DNA of 64,000 nucleotides from assembly GCA_902778565.1 (NCBI GenBank), contig CACYYH010000003.1:1-64000 (forward strand), given 5' to 3'. Within the stretch, counting starts at the first letter, position 1; each line of letters starts with the position of its first letter. Position numbers and translations under genes: made by a program. Positions 1-8,785 of this stretch are shown piece after piece. The stretch is from an uncultured Eubacteriales bacterium (GTDB lineage: Bacteria; Bacillota; Clostridia; Peptostreptococcales; Anaerovoracaceae). The notes beneath the pieces are model-generated. The model saw only the letters and a program-made list of their open reading frames with translations. It was not told the DNA's origin and made no database searches.

Positions 1-3000
1 TGTAAAGGTGTACTTTCCGGCATCTTTCTCTACAATCAGACCGCCGTTTGTTCCATACAGTGCGTTCCATATAGCTTCGCCATACTTCGCTTTGAACACA
101 GCACGCTGGTCGCTAGTGATCTGGACATATCCCCTTGTAGGATTATCATCATTGAACTGTGGTTTAGTAGGATTCGTGAAGCCAACGATGAATTCCTCGC
201 CTGTGTAGTAGTTCGGACCAGAACCACCGGAGTGTGTATCCCACTGGTCAGCCGAGATGGAGATTACAACACTGCAAGGCTGTACTGTAAGTGATCCGGG
301 TACATATATGATCTTATAGAATACATCGGGATCTGTATAAGCTCCGTCGCCTTTAGTGATTTGAACGTTCTTAGGTGTTGTGGCGCTTGAGCCAGCATCG
401 GTCTGAGATCCGTCAAATTCTATCGATGTTATTTTGTCATCACGCATAGCGCTTATACCTATAACAGTATAATCCGTAGCGACATCATAACTGCTCGCCA
501 GAGGTGTGCCATCATAAGTCTTGGACTTATTGTTGGCGCGGATTATCAGTTTTCTCTGATAATAGATGTTGATCACCATGTCGCCTTCATTGCCAGTAAT
601 CTGATATACAGGCTCAGGTGCAGTGGTGGTTCCATCCAGATAAGCGTGATGATACAAATATCCTTCAGGAGCCTTATTCATCAGAGTAAAGGTATCGCCG
701 ACTTCAACGAATTTTACCTCTGTTGTATCAATCTGAGTACCATCCATGTCGAGGTAGTTGACCGTGATCTTTGATGACGAATAAGGGATGTACTCGAAGG
801 TGATCACATTGTTTTCAAGAGCAAGCTGCAGTTCCTTTGAATTCTCAGTCGGTCTGTAGTTCTTGCCGAGAATATCAGGGTCACTGGTCTGAGTTGCAAG
901 CCAGTCAGGATCTACTTCCTTAGCTGTTTCCAAAACATTTGTAGTTGTTCCGGGAACAGTATGTGACTGAGTTTCATAAACCTCGATATCCGTTCCTCTA
1001 ATAACGTACCTTACCGTGTAATCAATTTCACTCGGTATGGTGTAATAATAGAAGATTATTGTATTTGATTCTGTGTCGAACGAAAGTGTTTTGGTTACGG
1101 AAGCCTTATCAGAAACATGTCCAGCAATAGACGGCGCATTCTCTGTGACTTCCTCTCCCGTTGTAAACGAAGGGTCAGATACCACTTTGTCTTCCAAAAG
1201 CTTTGTGGTCGTGCCTGCTTCGTAATAGTGAACTGTATAACTGATCGTATCCTGTGTCCAGTGTGCATAGAGAGTGGTATTCTCAGTTACAGGTTTATTC
1301 CAGTCATAAGGAGAGCCAGTTTCATCTGCCGCAGTAAACCATCCCTGGAACGTGTAGTGTTCCTTGGTCGGATCAGCAGGCTTTGTCGCATAGAAACCAT
1401 ACTCGTCTGTCTCAGACTCTACAGCTGTTCCTCCCTGAGAATCATAGCTTATCGTGCGAGTTGGGAACTGGAAATTGCCGTAGAGAACAAGTCCTGTAGG
1501 CATCTTTGGCTTCTTGGCTGGATCCATTGTATTATCATCGGCATAGGCATTTTCATGCTTATCATCGGTAAACCAGCCCAACCAAGTAGCCCCTTCCATA
1601 GGAGCAGCAGGCTTATTGCTTGTTAAGAAACTGGATATATCAGTATTAAGCGTTACCTCTTGCGTACTGATTTGAACACCATTATAGTTTACAAAAGTTA
1701 ATGGATACTCATCTGCATTATAGAAGAAATGGACATATAACTGTGCATTAGGGGTTGAGGATCCTAATGTATAACTACGTGTTTGACCCATGCTATTATA
1801 ATAGTAAGCGATATATCCATTTTGGTATGTATCCTTTGTATATCCATCGATTTCATAGAATTCAGAATTATTATATAAATAACCGAATTGAACATTTACA
1901 GCTTTATACAAACCATAGGTTTTGCCGTTACGTGTATATGTTCCATCTTCTCCATAAGGTGAATCATAATTCTGTAGCCAATAATACAACGTTTGTTTCT
2001 TAGTAGTTGAGAAATCATAAGCATATACGGTCTGCTCGTTATTGTTGAAATTGAGAGTTGTGTTCCCCCATTTGTCACCTTTTCCAGGCATCGTATCAAT
2101 ACTTACAAACTTGTCGTTATTATTCTTATTAAGATTCCATGCATAGTTCGGATATGGAGTATTATACGAATCGGTCCAAGCTTGCGTTATGCTAGCGCCA
2201 TACTTGGCTGTTACACTTGCTGTGCCAAGATTTTGACCATTTCTATTGTTGTTTGTGCTGTATTTTTCGCCATTCCATCTAAGGGTATATACATTTCTGG
2301 AATACTTAACAACTATGACCGTTGACCCATCAGCTTTTATCTTTTCCGTAGCAGACTCTTTAAATGTAAAGTTCTGCAGATCCAAATCACTTGGAGCATA
2401 TGAATCCGCTTGAGCTTTAGTCAATTGTAAAGTGGTGTCTGTGGGAGCGGTCCGAGTAACGTTCTTAAGGAACGAATAACCGTCATCATCTGCATTTTCA
2501 ATCATATATGCGATAGTGTAGTTTACCTGCGCTGCATTCCACTTTGCATAAAGAGTGGTGTTGTCTTCAAGTGTAATGCTGCTTCCAGCAGACTGTGTGC
2601 ATGCAGAATCCGTATACCATCCTGCGAATGTATATCCGGCACGCGTTGCTGTCGTAGGTAATGTGATAGTCGTACCATAAGGCTCGGTAACCGCATCAAT
2701 ATATTCTCCTTCGCCAACGTTATAGGAAAGTGTGAAATCTCTGCGTGTATAGTAAACCTTCAGCTCCTGGCTGGCATCTCCGGTGATCTGTATGTTTTTG
2801 TCACGATCTTCGAACTCAGCATATGAATAGCTGTTAATGTCAGGAGTAACTCTGGAATTCTTAACACCGACTTTATTAACAGTCTCGATAAGATCATAAC
2901 CATCTCCAGACAGTTTCTTAAGATAGTGTCCAACCTTATACTGTGTATCCGGCGCTACAAACTCATCTTCTACTTCATAAACATATTTGCCTTTTTCCTC

Positions 3001-5118
3001 ATCATATGTGAAGTCTGATTTGTTTACTGTGATAGTTGTATTGACTGGATAATAGATAGGATCTCCTGTGATCTCATCAGCAACGGCATTGGTAGGAACC
3101 GTAACAGTATATGTTGCCGGATCACCGGTGAAGTCAGATTCTGTAAGCTCATATGTCTGACTCGGGATATCAACTCTGCTGCTGCCATTCATATAGAAAT
3201 ATTTAACAGTAAGCTCATAGGTGTTGATTTCCTTGAATACAGCTACAGCATTGAATGATTCAGTAACCGTGTATCCTGCTTCGACCTTGTCTCCATTGTT
3301 CTCATTTTCCCAGTAATCAAATACTTTGCCTTCCACAAAAGGATCTTCGGGAAGTGTAGAGATCTGTTCTCCAACGACAACATCCTCGAAATACTGTGAC
3401 TTTGAGCTGATTATATTGCCATCATCATCTTTAACGATGAAGGATACTCTGACCTGACCGTTGAAATACGCATGCAGAGTCAGATCCTCGCTGACTGTGG
3501 TCTTGACTTCTGTGCCAAGTCCCGCAGGTGTTGTCGGGGGTGTCCAGGAATCGTCGTTTGAATACCATGTGCCGGAACCGTCTGCTGCTGTGTTCCAGCC
3601 TACGAATGTCGCTCCTGCTTTGGTAGGTGCAGGCGGCAGATCGATGGTAACGTTTGAAGTCGTTTCCAGATTCTCATAATGGGCATTGTCCACCTTGAAC
3701 TCAACATTGAAAACGCTCTGAGTATAGTGTGGTTCAACCGTTACGTCGTCGGAAACTAAAGTACCAACTCTGAATTCGTCGGTCGTTCCTTCATAGACCC
3801 ACTGTCCGTCCTTTCCCTGCTTTTCGGGAACTTCAGGCAAATCGTTGATCGCATAACCGTTAGTGATGTTGGCCGTCCTTGTGGCGAGTTCTTCGCCATT
3901 TTCATCAAGGAAGGTAACGGTGTAAACAATCATTTCTCTTCCAACGACAGCGGTAAACGGTTCTTCCACGACCGTCTCTGATGTAACTTCATTTCCTTCT
4001 TCATCAACCCACTTAGTAATGTAACCGGGTATTGTAGGAACTTCTGGAATCTGATTGCCGATAGCTTCGCCAGAGGCAACTTCAATTATCTCGGGAGCTC
4101 GAGGCTCGTCGGGATCGGTTGTCATGTCGAAGGTGACTATAATCATGTTGGAATCACCGTCTCCTCTAACCGGTTCATCCCCAGCCTTGGTATCGCCGCC
4201 TCTGGTGGGCTGCTGTTCCTCAGCTAACGCAAGGGTCATGGGGCCGTCTGCCGTGAATGTCACAGTATTGTCTTCGTCCTTCTTAACATCTGTAACCTCT
4301 TCAGCCTTATCAAGGTCTACGACGCTTAAGTCAGCGTCGGCTGAGAATGCTGTAGAGGTCAGATTGACCGTTACGGTGTCCTGAGGGTCAACTGCGTTTC
4401 CTTCCGCATCTTCAAAGGTGAATTCCACCGCTCTGAACTTGGCATTTTCTGTGTCAAGTGCTTCGTCTACGGTGCTTGAAACATCATAGCCTTTGACTTT
4501 GCGAACGTTAAGGGATGCTCCTTCGGGTAACACGCCCTCGTCTGCCGTTACGTGAACTGTAACGCCGTTAGCGCTGGCCGTGTCATCGAAAGGAACTTCC
4601 GCAGGTTCCTCTTCTGCAGGTTCCTGGGGCTCCTCTGCGGGCTGCACGTCTTCAGGCTGTGCACCTGCAGGCTCTTCGTCTGCGGGCTGCTCATCCTGAG
4701 CGGGCTCATCCTGAGGCTCTTCATCTGCGGGCTCTACAGCCGGTTCTTCAGCTGCGGGCTCTGCAGGCTCCACCTCTTCAGGAGCTGCAGGTTCTTCCTG
4801 CTCATCAACGGTATCAGCGGGAACTTCATCCACGGGTTCCTCTGTTACCGCTTCGTCAAGCACAGGATCGGCCGCTTCTCCCTGCGGTTCTTCCGCCTGT
4901 ACTTCTTCGTCCGGTGTTTCAGCAGGTTCCACTGCCTGCTCATCAACGGGCTGTTCTGTCTCCAGATACTCTTCTTCATCGGCGAATGATATGCCGTAGA
5001 AGGTCGGAGTACAGAACTGGAAAGTCATGAGGATAGCTATGGTAAGCACTAATATACGCTTACCGATAGTGTCCAGACCTCGTCCGTGTTTTCCGGATTT
5101 CTTGTCTTTCTTTTCCAT
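1..5118 (-). CDS. Giant repeat-rich cell-surface adhesin (C-terminus outside window)
   Basis: The reading frame is open on the minus strand from an ATG at 5118 to the window edge, about 1706 codons with no stop, so the C-terminus and any sortase or S-layer anchor are not seen. A GGGAG ribosome site precedes the ATG. Residues 1-46 form a signal peptide with a basic start, a hydrophobic core and an SFA-D cleavage site. Residues about 47-190 are an acidic Glu/Pro/Ala-rich stalk. After a beta-rich domain come many InlB-type (Listeria-Bacteroides, Flg_new-like) repeats recognisable by GWYTD/GWFT and LYAKW/LYAHW ends, for example near residues 505-540, 830-866 and 1253-1290. MucBP-like segments follow, and near the window edge there is an MBG-like SKTYDGTPL motif. 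This composition is typical of host- or mucus-binding surface proteins; the ligand is unknown. Confidence 0.85.
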   Translation of the reverse strand, partial: MEKKDKKSGKHGRGLDTIGKRILVLTIAILMTFQFCTPTFYGISFADEEEYLETEQPVDEQAVEPAETPDEEVQAEEPQGEAADPVLDEAVTEEPVDEVPADTVDEQEEPAAPEEVEPAEPAAEEPAVEPADEEPQDEPAQDEQPADEEPAGAQPEDVQPAEEPQEPAEEEPAEVPFDDTASANGVTVHVTADEGVLPEGASLNVRKVKGYDVSSTVDEALDTENAKFRAVEFTFEDAEGNAVDPQDTVTVNLTSTAFSADADLSVVDLDKAEEVTDVKKDEDNTVTFTADGPMTLALAEEQQPTRGGDTKAGDEPVRGDGDSNMIIVTFDMTTDPDEPRAPEIIEVASGEAIGNQIPEVPTIPGYITKWVDEEGNEVTSETVVEEPFTAVVGREMIVYTVTFLDENGEELATRTANITNGYAINDLPEVPEKQGKDGQWVYEGTTDEFRVGTLVSDDVTVEPHYTQSVFNVEFKVDNAHYENLETTSNVTIDLPPAPTKAGATFVGWNTAADGSGTWYSNDDSWTPPTTPAGLGTEVKTTVSEDLTLHAYFNGQVRVSFIVKDDDGNIISSKSQYFEDVVVGEQISTLPEDPFVEGKVFDYWENENNGDKVEAGYTVTESFNAVAVFKEINTYELTVKYFYMNGSSRVDIPSQTYELTESDFTGDPATYTVTVPTNAVADEITGDPIYYPVNTTITVNKSDFTYDEEKGKYVYEVEDEFVAPDTQYKVGHYLKKLSGDGYDLIETVNKVGVKNSRVTPDINSYSYAEFEDRDKNIQITGDASQELKVYYTRRDFTLSYNVGEGEYIDAVTEPYGTTITLPTTATRAGYTFAGWYTDSACTQSAGSSITLEDNTTLYAKWNAAQVNYTIAYMIENADDDGYSFLKNVTRTAPTDTTLQLTKAQADSYAPSDLDLQNFTFKESATEKIKADGSTVIVVKYSRNVYTLRWNGEKYSTNNNRNGQNLGTASVTAKYGASITQAWTDSYNTPYPNYAWNLNKNNNDKFVSIDTMPGKGDKWGNTTLNFNNNEQTVYAYDFSTTKKQTLYYWLQNYDSPYGEDGTYTRNGKTYGLYKAVNVQFGYLYNNSEFYEIDGYTKDTYQNGYIAYYYNSMGQTRSYTLGSSTPNAQLYVHFFYNADEYPLTFVNYNGVQISTQEVTLNTDISSFLTSNKPAAPMEGATWLGWFTDDKHENAYADDNTMDPAKKPKMPTGLVLYGNFQFPTRTISYDSQGGTAVESETDEYGFYATKPADPTKEHYTFQGWFTAADETGSPYDWNKPVTENTTLYAHWTQDTISYTVHYYEAGTTTKLLEDKVVSDPSFTTGEEVTENAPSIAGHVSDKASVTKTLSFDTESNTIIFYYYTIPSEIDYTVRYVIRGTDIEVYETQSHTVPGTTTNVLETAKEVDPDWLATQTSDPDILGKNYRPTENSKELQLALENNVITFEYIPYSSSKITVNYLDMDGTQIDTTEVKFVEVGDTFTLMNKAPEGYLYHHAYLDGTTTAPEPVYQITGNEGDMVINIYYQRKLIIRANNKSKTYDGTPLASSYDVATDYTVIGISAMRDDKITSIEFDGSQTDAGSSATTPKNVQITKGDGAYTDPDVFYKIIYVPGSLTVQPCSVVISISADQWDTHSGGSGPNYYTGEEFIVGFTNPTKPQFNDDNPTRGYVQITSDQRAVFKAKYGEAIWNALYGTNGGLIVEKDAGKYTFT

Positions 5119-5276
5119 AATTTCTCTCCCTTTTGGCTTTTAAGCCTGACTATAACTTATTATTTGAATTTATATAAACTTAGTGTTTAATAAACTAAGA
5201 ATGTATAACTTCAGCGTATGAAAGCGCGCCCTCTGAACGCCTATACTTCGGCGTCCGGAAAAGTGAAAAATAATTA

Positions 5277-5345
5277 GAATGATTGCGGCTTTCCGGGGCT
5301 TACCCATGGGGTCATAGACCCCTGGCGAGTTTATCATTCATACCG
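5277..5345 (-). promoter_or_regulatory. Structured 5' leader of the adhesin gene, with upstream promoter
   Basis: Read on the minus strand, the region starts with the 7-bp pair GAATGAT (5339-5333) / ATCATTC (5283-5277). Inside is a perfect GGGGTC/GACCCC hairpin (5308-5322) and GC-rich strands that could form further helices. A second hairpin (ACGCC/GGCGT) lies closer to the gene. A weak promoter (TTAAAA, 16 bp, TAAAAT) lies just upstream, so transcription would begin near the first helix. Together with the 160-bp distance to the start codon this looks like a cis-regulatory RNA. I compared it by eye with c-di-GMP-I and -II and c-di-AMP riboswitches and could not match it. Confidence 0.4.
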
Positions 5346-5572
5346 TTATATTTTATCACAAAACCATCACATTTTAAAGACTTTTCAGGAATTGGATACT
5401 GTGGATTTTAATACAATAAACCGACATATCCGTATCTGTTTTAGACACTAAATATGCTGTGTTTTCGAGGGTTTCATCACATGAAACACTATTGCCTTAT
5501 ATTTATGCATCTGCGTGTATATAATGTATATATTTTATTGTATATTATAGTAGGTTTCCTGCAGTTCCCCCC

Positions 5573-5601
5573 TTGCTCCACCACCCAAAGAGTGTTATAA
5601 T
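5573..5601 (+). promoter_or_regulatory. Promoter of the NhaC-type antiporter
   Basis: TTGCTC (5573-5578) and TATAAT (5596-5601) are separated by 17 bp, with an extended TGT just before the -10. The start codon lies about 39 bases downstream. The rest of the 5119-5572 gap holds the adhesin leader and AT-rich DNA with no further gene recognised. Confidence 0.7.
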
Positions 5602-5639
5602 ATCGGCTATCTTTGAATTTTCAGAAAAGAGGACTAGAA

Positions 5640-6959
5640 ATGAAAAAAGGCAATCCTATAGCTTTGCTCCCGATACTGGTGTTCCTGGTGCTTTACCTGG
5701 GTTTCGGTATCATCTTTGAATACGTGCTGAAGATCCCCATGGGATTCTATAACATTCCCATCGTGGTTGTTTTCCTGGTAGCCCTTCTTGTGGCCTGCAT
5801 CCAGAACCCCCGCCTCAATATCAATGAAAAGATCGCCCTCATGGGCAAGGGCGTTGGCGACCCCAACATCATGACCATGATCCTGATCTTCATGATGGCC
5901 GGCATCTTCGTCGGCGTTGTGGGCAGATCATCAGCCAACAGCGTGGCATATTTCATCTTAAGCATCATCCCGCCTCAGTACGCGGCTGCTGTGCTCTTCG
6001 TCATCAGCTGTCTGGTATCCCTCGCCATGGGTACTTCCGTGGGCACCATCACCCTCATAACTCCCATCGGCGTTGCAGTAGCTCAGGCTTCAGGTTTCGG
6101 AGTGCCCATCTGCATCGGTTCCGTCATGGGCGGCGCCATGTTCGGCGACAACCTTTCATTCATTTCAGATACCACCATTGCTGCCTGTCAGGGACAGGGC
6201 TGCGAAATGAAGGACAAATTCAGGGAGAACTTCAAGATAGCCCTCCCTGCGGCCATCATTACTCTGGTGCTGACGCTGGTGCTTTCACTGAACTCATATC
6301 AGGGCGGCGCCGTCATCGAGGAGTATGATCTGATCCAGATCATTCCTTACATTCTGGTTCTTTTGGGTGGCATCATAGGCATCAACGTATTCGTAGTGCT
6401 TCTCATCGGAATCGTATCCGGAGCCATCATCATGCTGGCCACCGGAGCCATCGCTCCCACTGAGCTTCTGGGCAACATGGGTTCAGGCGCTGCAGGCATG
6501 TTCGAGACCACCATGGTAGCCATCCTGGTTTCTGCCATCTGCGCGCTGATCCGTGAACACGGCGGTTTCGAAGCTTTGCTCAACTGGATCAAGAAAGTCT
6601 TCAAAGGCACCAAAGGCGGCCTTCTGGGCATGGGCCTTCTGGTAGGCGCCATGGACATCGCCACAGCCAACAACACCGTTGCCATCGTAATGGCCAACCC
6701 CATCGCAAAGGAAATGGCAAGCGACTACGGCATCACCACCCGCAAGACCGCGTCCATCCTGGACACCTTCTCCTGCGTCTTCCAGGGCGTGATCCCCTAC
6801 GGTGCTCAGATGCTGGTAGCTCTTTCAGCTGCTGCTTCCCTGGGCTTCGAGGTAAGCGCCTTCGACATCATGCCGTTCCTGTTCTACCCATACATGCTGC
6901 TGCTCAGCTCCCTGGTGTTCATCTTCTTTGTAAAAGCTAAGGCAAACAAAGCAAAATAA
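5640..6959 (+). CDS. NhaC-family Na+/H+ antiporter-type transporter
   Basis: This is a 439-residue integral membrane protein with about eleven hydrophobic segments. The central motif GGAMFGDNLSFISDTTIAA (about residues 165-185) is characteristic of the NhaC-type antiporter family (Pfam Na_H_antiporter), which exchanges sodium for protons or, in some members, organic acids. The ATG at 5640 is chosen because AGAGGA ends six bases before it; an upstream ATG at 5613 has no ribosome site. The gene has its own extended -10 promoter and a terminator, so it is probably monocistronic. Substrate cannot be fixed from sequence; some NhaC relatives exchange lactate/malate or amino acids. Confidence 0.85.
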   Translation: MKKGNPIALLPILVFLVLYLGFGIIFEYVLKIPMGFYNIPIVVVFLVALLVACIQNPRLNINEKIALMGKGVGDPNIMTMILIFMMAGIFVGVVGRSSANSVAYFILSIIPPQYAAAVLFVISCLVSLAMGTSVGTITLITPIGVAVAQASGFGVPICIGSVMGGAMFGDNLSFISDTTIAACQGQGCEMKDKFRENFKIALPAAIITLVLTLVLSLNSYQGGAVIEEYDLIQIIPYILVLLGGIIGINVFVVLLIGIVSGAIIMLATGAIAPTELLGNMGSGAAGMFETTMVAILVSAICALIREHGGFEALLNWIKKVFKGTKGGLLGMGLLVGAMDIATANNTVAIVMANPIAKEMASDYGITTRKTASILDTFSCVFQGVIPYGAQMLVALSAAASLGFEVSAFDIMPFLFYPYMLLLSSLVFIFFVKAKANKAK

Positions 6960-7002
6960 ACTCTTAAGACTTCTTAAGAAAAATCCGATAAATAAACTCA
7001 CA

Positions 7003-7028
7003 GGGCCTTCACAAAAGGCCCTTATTTA
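7003..7028 (+). terminator. Rho-independent terminator of the antiporter gene
   Basis: GGGCCT (7003-7008) pairs with AGGCCC (7016-7021) across a 7-base loop and is followed by a T-rich tail. The next promoter's -10 begins only six bases later. Confidence 0.85.
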
Positions 7029-7033
7029 TGAGT

Positions 7034-7039
7034 TATAAT
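7034..7039 (+). promoter_or_regulatory. -10 element ahead of the DUF1294-DUF218 gene
   Basis: A perfect TATAAT sits 20 bases before the ATG at 7059. Its -35 would fall inside the preceding terminator. An AAGGAG ribosome site lies between (7047-7052), giving a very short leader. Confidence 0.45.
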
Positions 7040-7058
7040 CCTCGAGAAGGAGTATTTA

Positions 7059-7943
7059 ATGATAAATTACGCAGTTATCGCGATCTTAATATTGAACCTG
7101 ATAGCCTTCGTGCTCATGGGGGTGGACAAGCGCCGCGCCATAAACGGCAAAGAACGCATCCCCGAGAGAGTTCTGCTGTTCTGGGGCTTCATTATGGGCG
7201 GACCCGGGCTGCTTCTTGGAGCGCTGGTCTTTCATCACAAGACCAGGAAGTGGAAGTTCAGGCTCGGCATTCCCCTGGCCATCATCGTAAACCTGCTGGT
7301 GTTGGTCATAGCACTGAACGCCTACGTGAGCCTCGGCACCAGGGACGAAATCGTCTACAGATGCGTGGGATCCTCACAGATCGAAGCCTCCGTGGCGGAT
7401 GATCTGGCAGACGACGGTTATCAGTGCGCGCTGGTGCTGGGCTGCGCCGTCTACGCCGATGACGAACCCTCACCCATGCTGAAGGACAGGCTGGACGCGG
7501 GCATCGCCCTCTATAAAGCCGGCGTAGTCCCCAAGCTTCTGCTTTCCGGCGACCACGGTCAGGAGGAGTATGACGAGATCAGCGTGATGTATCACTACTG
7601 CCTGAAGGAAGGCGTTCCCGAGGAGGATATTTTCCTGGATCACGCAGGCTTCAGCACCTACGATTCAGTCCACCGCGCCCAGAGCATCTTCAAGGTGGAG
7701 CGCATGATAGTAGTCACCCAGACCTATCACGAGTTCCGCGCCCTGTACACAGCGGATCAGCTGGGCATCCGGGCCATCGGCGTCTCCGCCGATCAGGTCA
7801 GCTACCCCGGCGCAGCCTACCGCGAAGTCCGCGAAGTGCTGGCCCGCGCAAAGGATTTCTTCAAGGTCATGATCAAGGCCAAGCCGGTCTACGGCGGCGA
7901 GGAGATCCCCATCACAGGAAGCCCTGATGCGACACACGTTTGA
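7059..7943 (+). CDS. DUF1294-DUF218 fusion membrane protein (SanA/YdcF-like)
   Basis: This 294-residue protein joins two families. Residues 1-75 are a DUF1294 unit: two membrane helices around a GVDKRRA motif, then RIPE, GG-rich and FHHKTRKWKF motifs. A third helix (about 75-93) leads into a DUF218 (YdcF/SanA-like) domain at residues about 120-285. That domain has ALVLGCAV, a KDRLDAGI segment, LLLSGDHG, and STYDSVHRA followed by VTQTYHEFRA. SanA-type proteins are linked to envelope barrier function and vancomycin tolerance; the enzymatic activity is not established. The gene starts at ATG 7059 behind AAGGAG and ends in a strong terminator, so it is probably transcribed alone. Confidence 0.8.
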   Translation: MINYAVIAILILNLIAFVLMGVDKRRAINGKERIPERVLLFWGFIMGGPGLLLGALVFHHKTRKWKFRLGIPLAIIVNLLVLVIALNAYVSLGTRDEIVYRCVGSSQIEASVADDLADDGYQCALVLGCAVYADDEPSPMLKDRLDAGIALYKAGVVPKLLLSGDHGQEEYDEISVMYHYCLKEGVPEEDIFLDHAGFSTYDSVHRAQSIFKVERMIVVTQTYHEFRALYTADQLGIRAIGVSADQVSYPGAAYREVREVLARAKDFFKVMIKAKPVYGGEEIPITGSPDATHV

Positions 7944-7958
7944 TAATGAATAGCGTCC

Positions 7959-7983
7959 AAGCGCCCCGATGGGCGCTTTTTTA
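7959..7983 (+). terminator. Rho-independent terminator after the DUF1294-DUF218 gene
   Basis: AAGCGCCC and GGGCGCTT pair across a CGAT tetraloop and are followed by a run of T. Confidence 0.9.
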
Positions 7984-8001
7984 TTATTAATATAAAAACT
8001 T

Positions 8002-8031
8002 TTGCATTTTACCGCGATAGTGTGTTATAAT
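8002..8031 (+). promoter_or_regulatory. Promoter of the amphipathic-repeat protein gene
   Basis: TTGCAT (8002-8007) and TATAAT (8026-8031) are 18 bp apart, with an extended TGT before the -10. The predicted leader to the ATG at 8131 is about 90 nt, long for this window. Confidence 0.7.
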
Positions 8032-8056
8032 ATCTATGTATATCAGGGTAGTGATC

Positions 8057-8097
8057 ACTTTGCTGCCCTTAAGGACCCTTCCCAAGGGTTGCAAAGT
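8057..8097 (+). promoter_or_regulatory. Stem-loop in the leader of the amphipathic-repeat gene
   Basis: ACTTTGC (8057-8063) pairs with GCAAAGT (8091-8097), enclosing a second hairpin ACCCTT/AAGGGT (8075-8089). It lies between the promoter and the ribosome site and has no T-run, so it may stabilise the mRNA or control translation. No known riboswitch was recognised. Confidence 0.4.
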
Positions 8098-8130
8098 ATT
8101 AACTATAACGCTTATCACAGGAGGACTAAG

Positions 8131-8721
8131 ATGGGATTCTTTAAGAAATTATTCGGTGGAGCTGCTGCAGCCGGCGGAGCTGTTGCTGCTGCTAAAGTTA
8201 TTCAGAAAGTAAAAGAAAACAATCCTGACGGCATCGGCGACGTAAACGAAGACGGCCAGGTGGATTACAAGGACTACATTGAGGAGACCAAGAAGGCTGC
8301 TCAGGAAGTTTACGGCGATGCTTCTGAAAAGGTTCAGGACACATATGCCAACGTTTCCGAGAAGGTAAAGGAAAAGGCTCCCGAAGTAACCGAGAAGGTC
8401 GGCGCTTTCGTAGACGACGCTAAGGCTAAAGCACAGGACGCTTATGCTAACGTATCTGAGAAAGTAAAAGAAAAAGCTCCCGACGTTATGGACAAAGTAA
8501 ACGACTTCGTTGATGACGCCAAGGAGAAGGTAAAAGCTGCTGCTCCTGATTTCATGGACAAGGTAAATGACTTCGTTGACGACGCTAAAGAGAAAGTAGG
8601 CGGATTCGTAGACGATCTCAAGGAGAAAGCCGGCGACATCATCGACGGCGACGCTGTAGAGGAAGTAAAGGAAGCTGCAGAGGAAGTTGTTGAAGAAGTA
8701 AAAGAAGCAGTAGAAGAGTAA
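8131..8721 (+). CDS. Amphipathic helical-repeat protein with an EF-hand-like loop
   Basis: This 196-residue protein starts at ATG 8131 behind AGGAGG. Residues 1-25 are a basic then Ala/Gly-rich hydrophobic segment, probably a membrane anchor or weak signal. Residues about 36-50 contain DVNEDGQVDYKDYI, which fits the calcium loop of EF-hand or dockerin-type repeats. The rest is a set of near-repeats of about 25-30 residues (VSEKVKEKAPDV, DKVNDFVDDAKEKV), charged and alanine-rich, predicted to form amphipathic helices and ending in an acidic tail. The pattern resembles LEA-like, apolipoprotein-like or YtxH-type stress proteins. No specific family is certain and I infer no enzymatic role. Confidence 0.6.
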   Translation: MGFFKKLFGGAAAAGGAVAAAKVIQKVKENNPDGIGDVNEDGQVDYKDYIEETKKAAQEVYGDASEKVQDTYANVSEKVKEKAPEVTEKVGAFVDDAKAKAQDAYANVSEKVKEKAPDVMDKVNDFVDDAKEKVKAAAPDFMDKVNDFVDDAKEKVGGFVDDLKEKAGDIIDGDAVEEVKEAAEEVVEEVKEAVEE

Positions 8722-8744
8722 CTTAAGAACTATTTCAAACAAAC

Positions 8745-8776
8745 AAAAGACCCGCGCTTGCTGCACGGGTCTTTTT
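8745..8776 (+). terminator. Bidirectional terminator between convergent genes
   Basis: AAAAGACCCG (8745-8754) pairs with CGGGTCTTTT (8766-8775). It has T-runs in both directions and serves the repeat-protein gene (plus) and the GNAT gene (minus). Confidence 0.9.
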
Positions 8777-8785
8777 CTGTGCTTT

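Noticed and set aside
4552..5030. Leu/Arg- and Pro-rich plus-strand frames near the adhesin start
   Set aside because: They are shadows of the Glu/Pro-rich stalk coding sequence on the minus strand.
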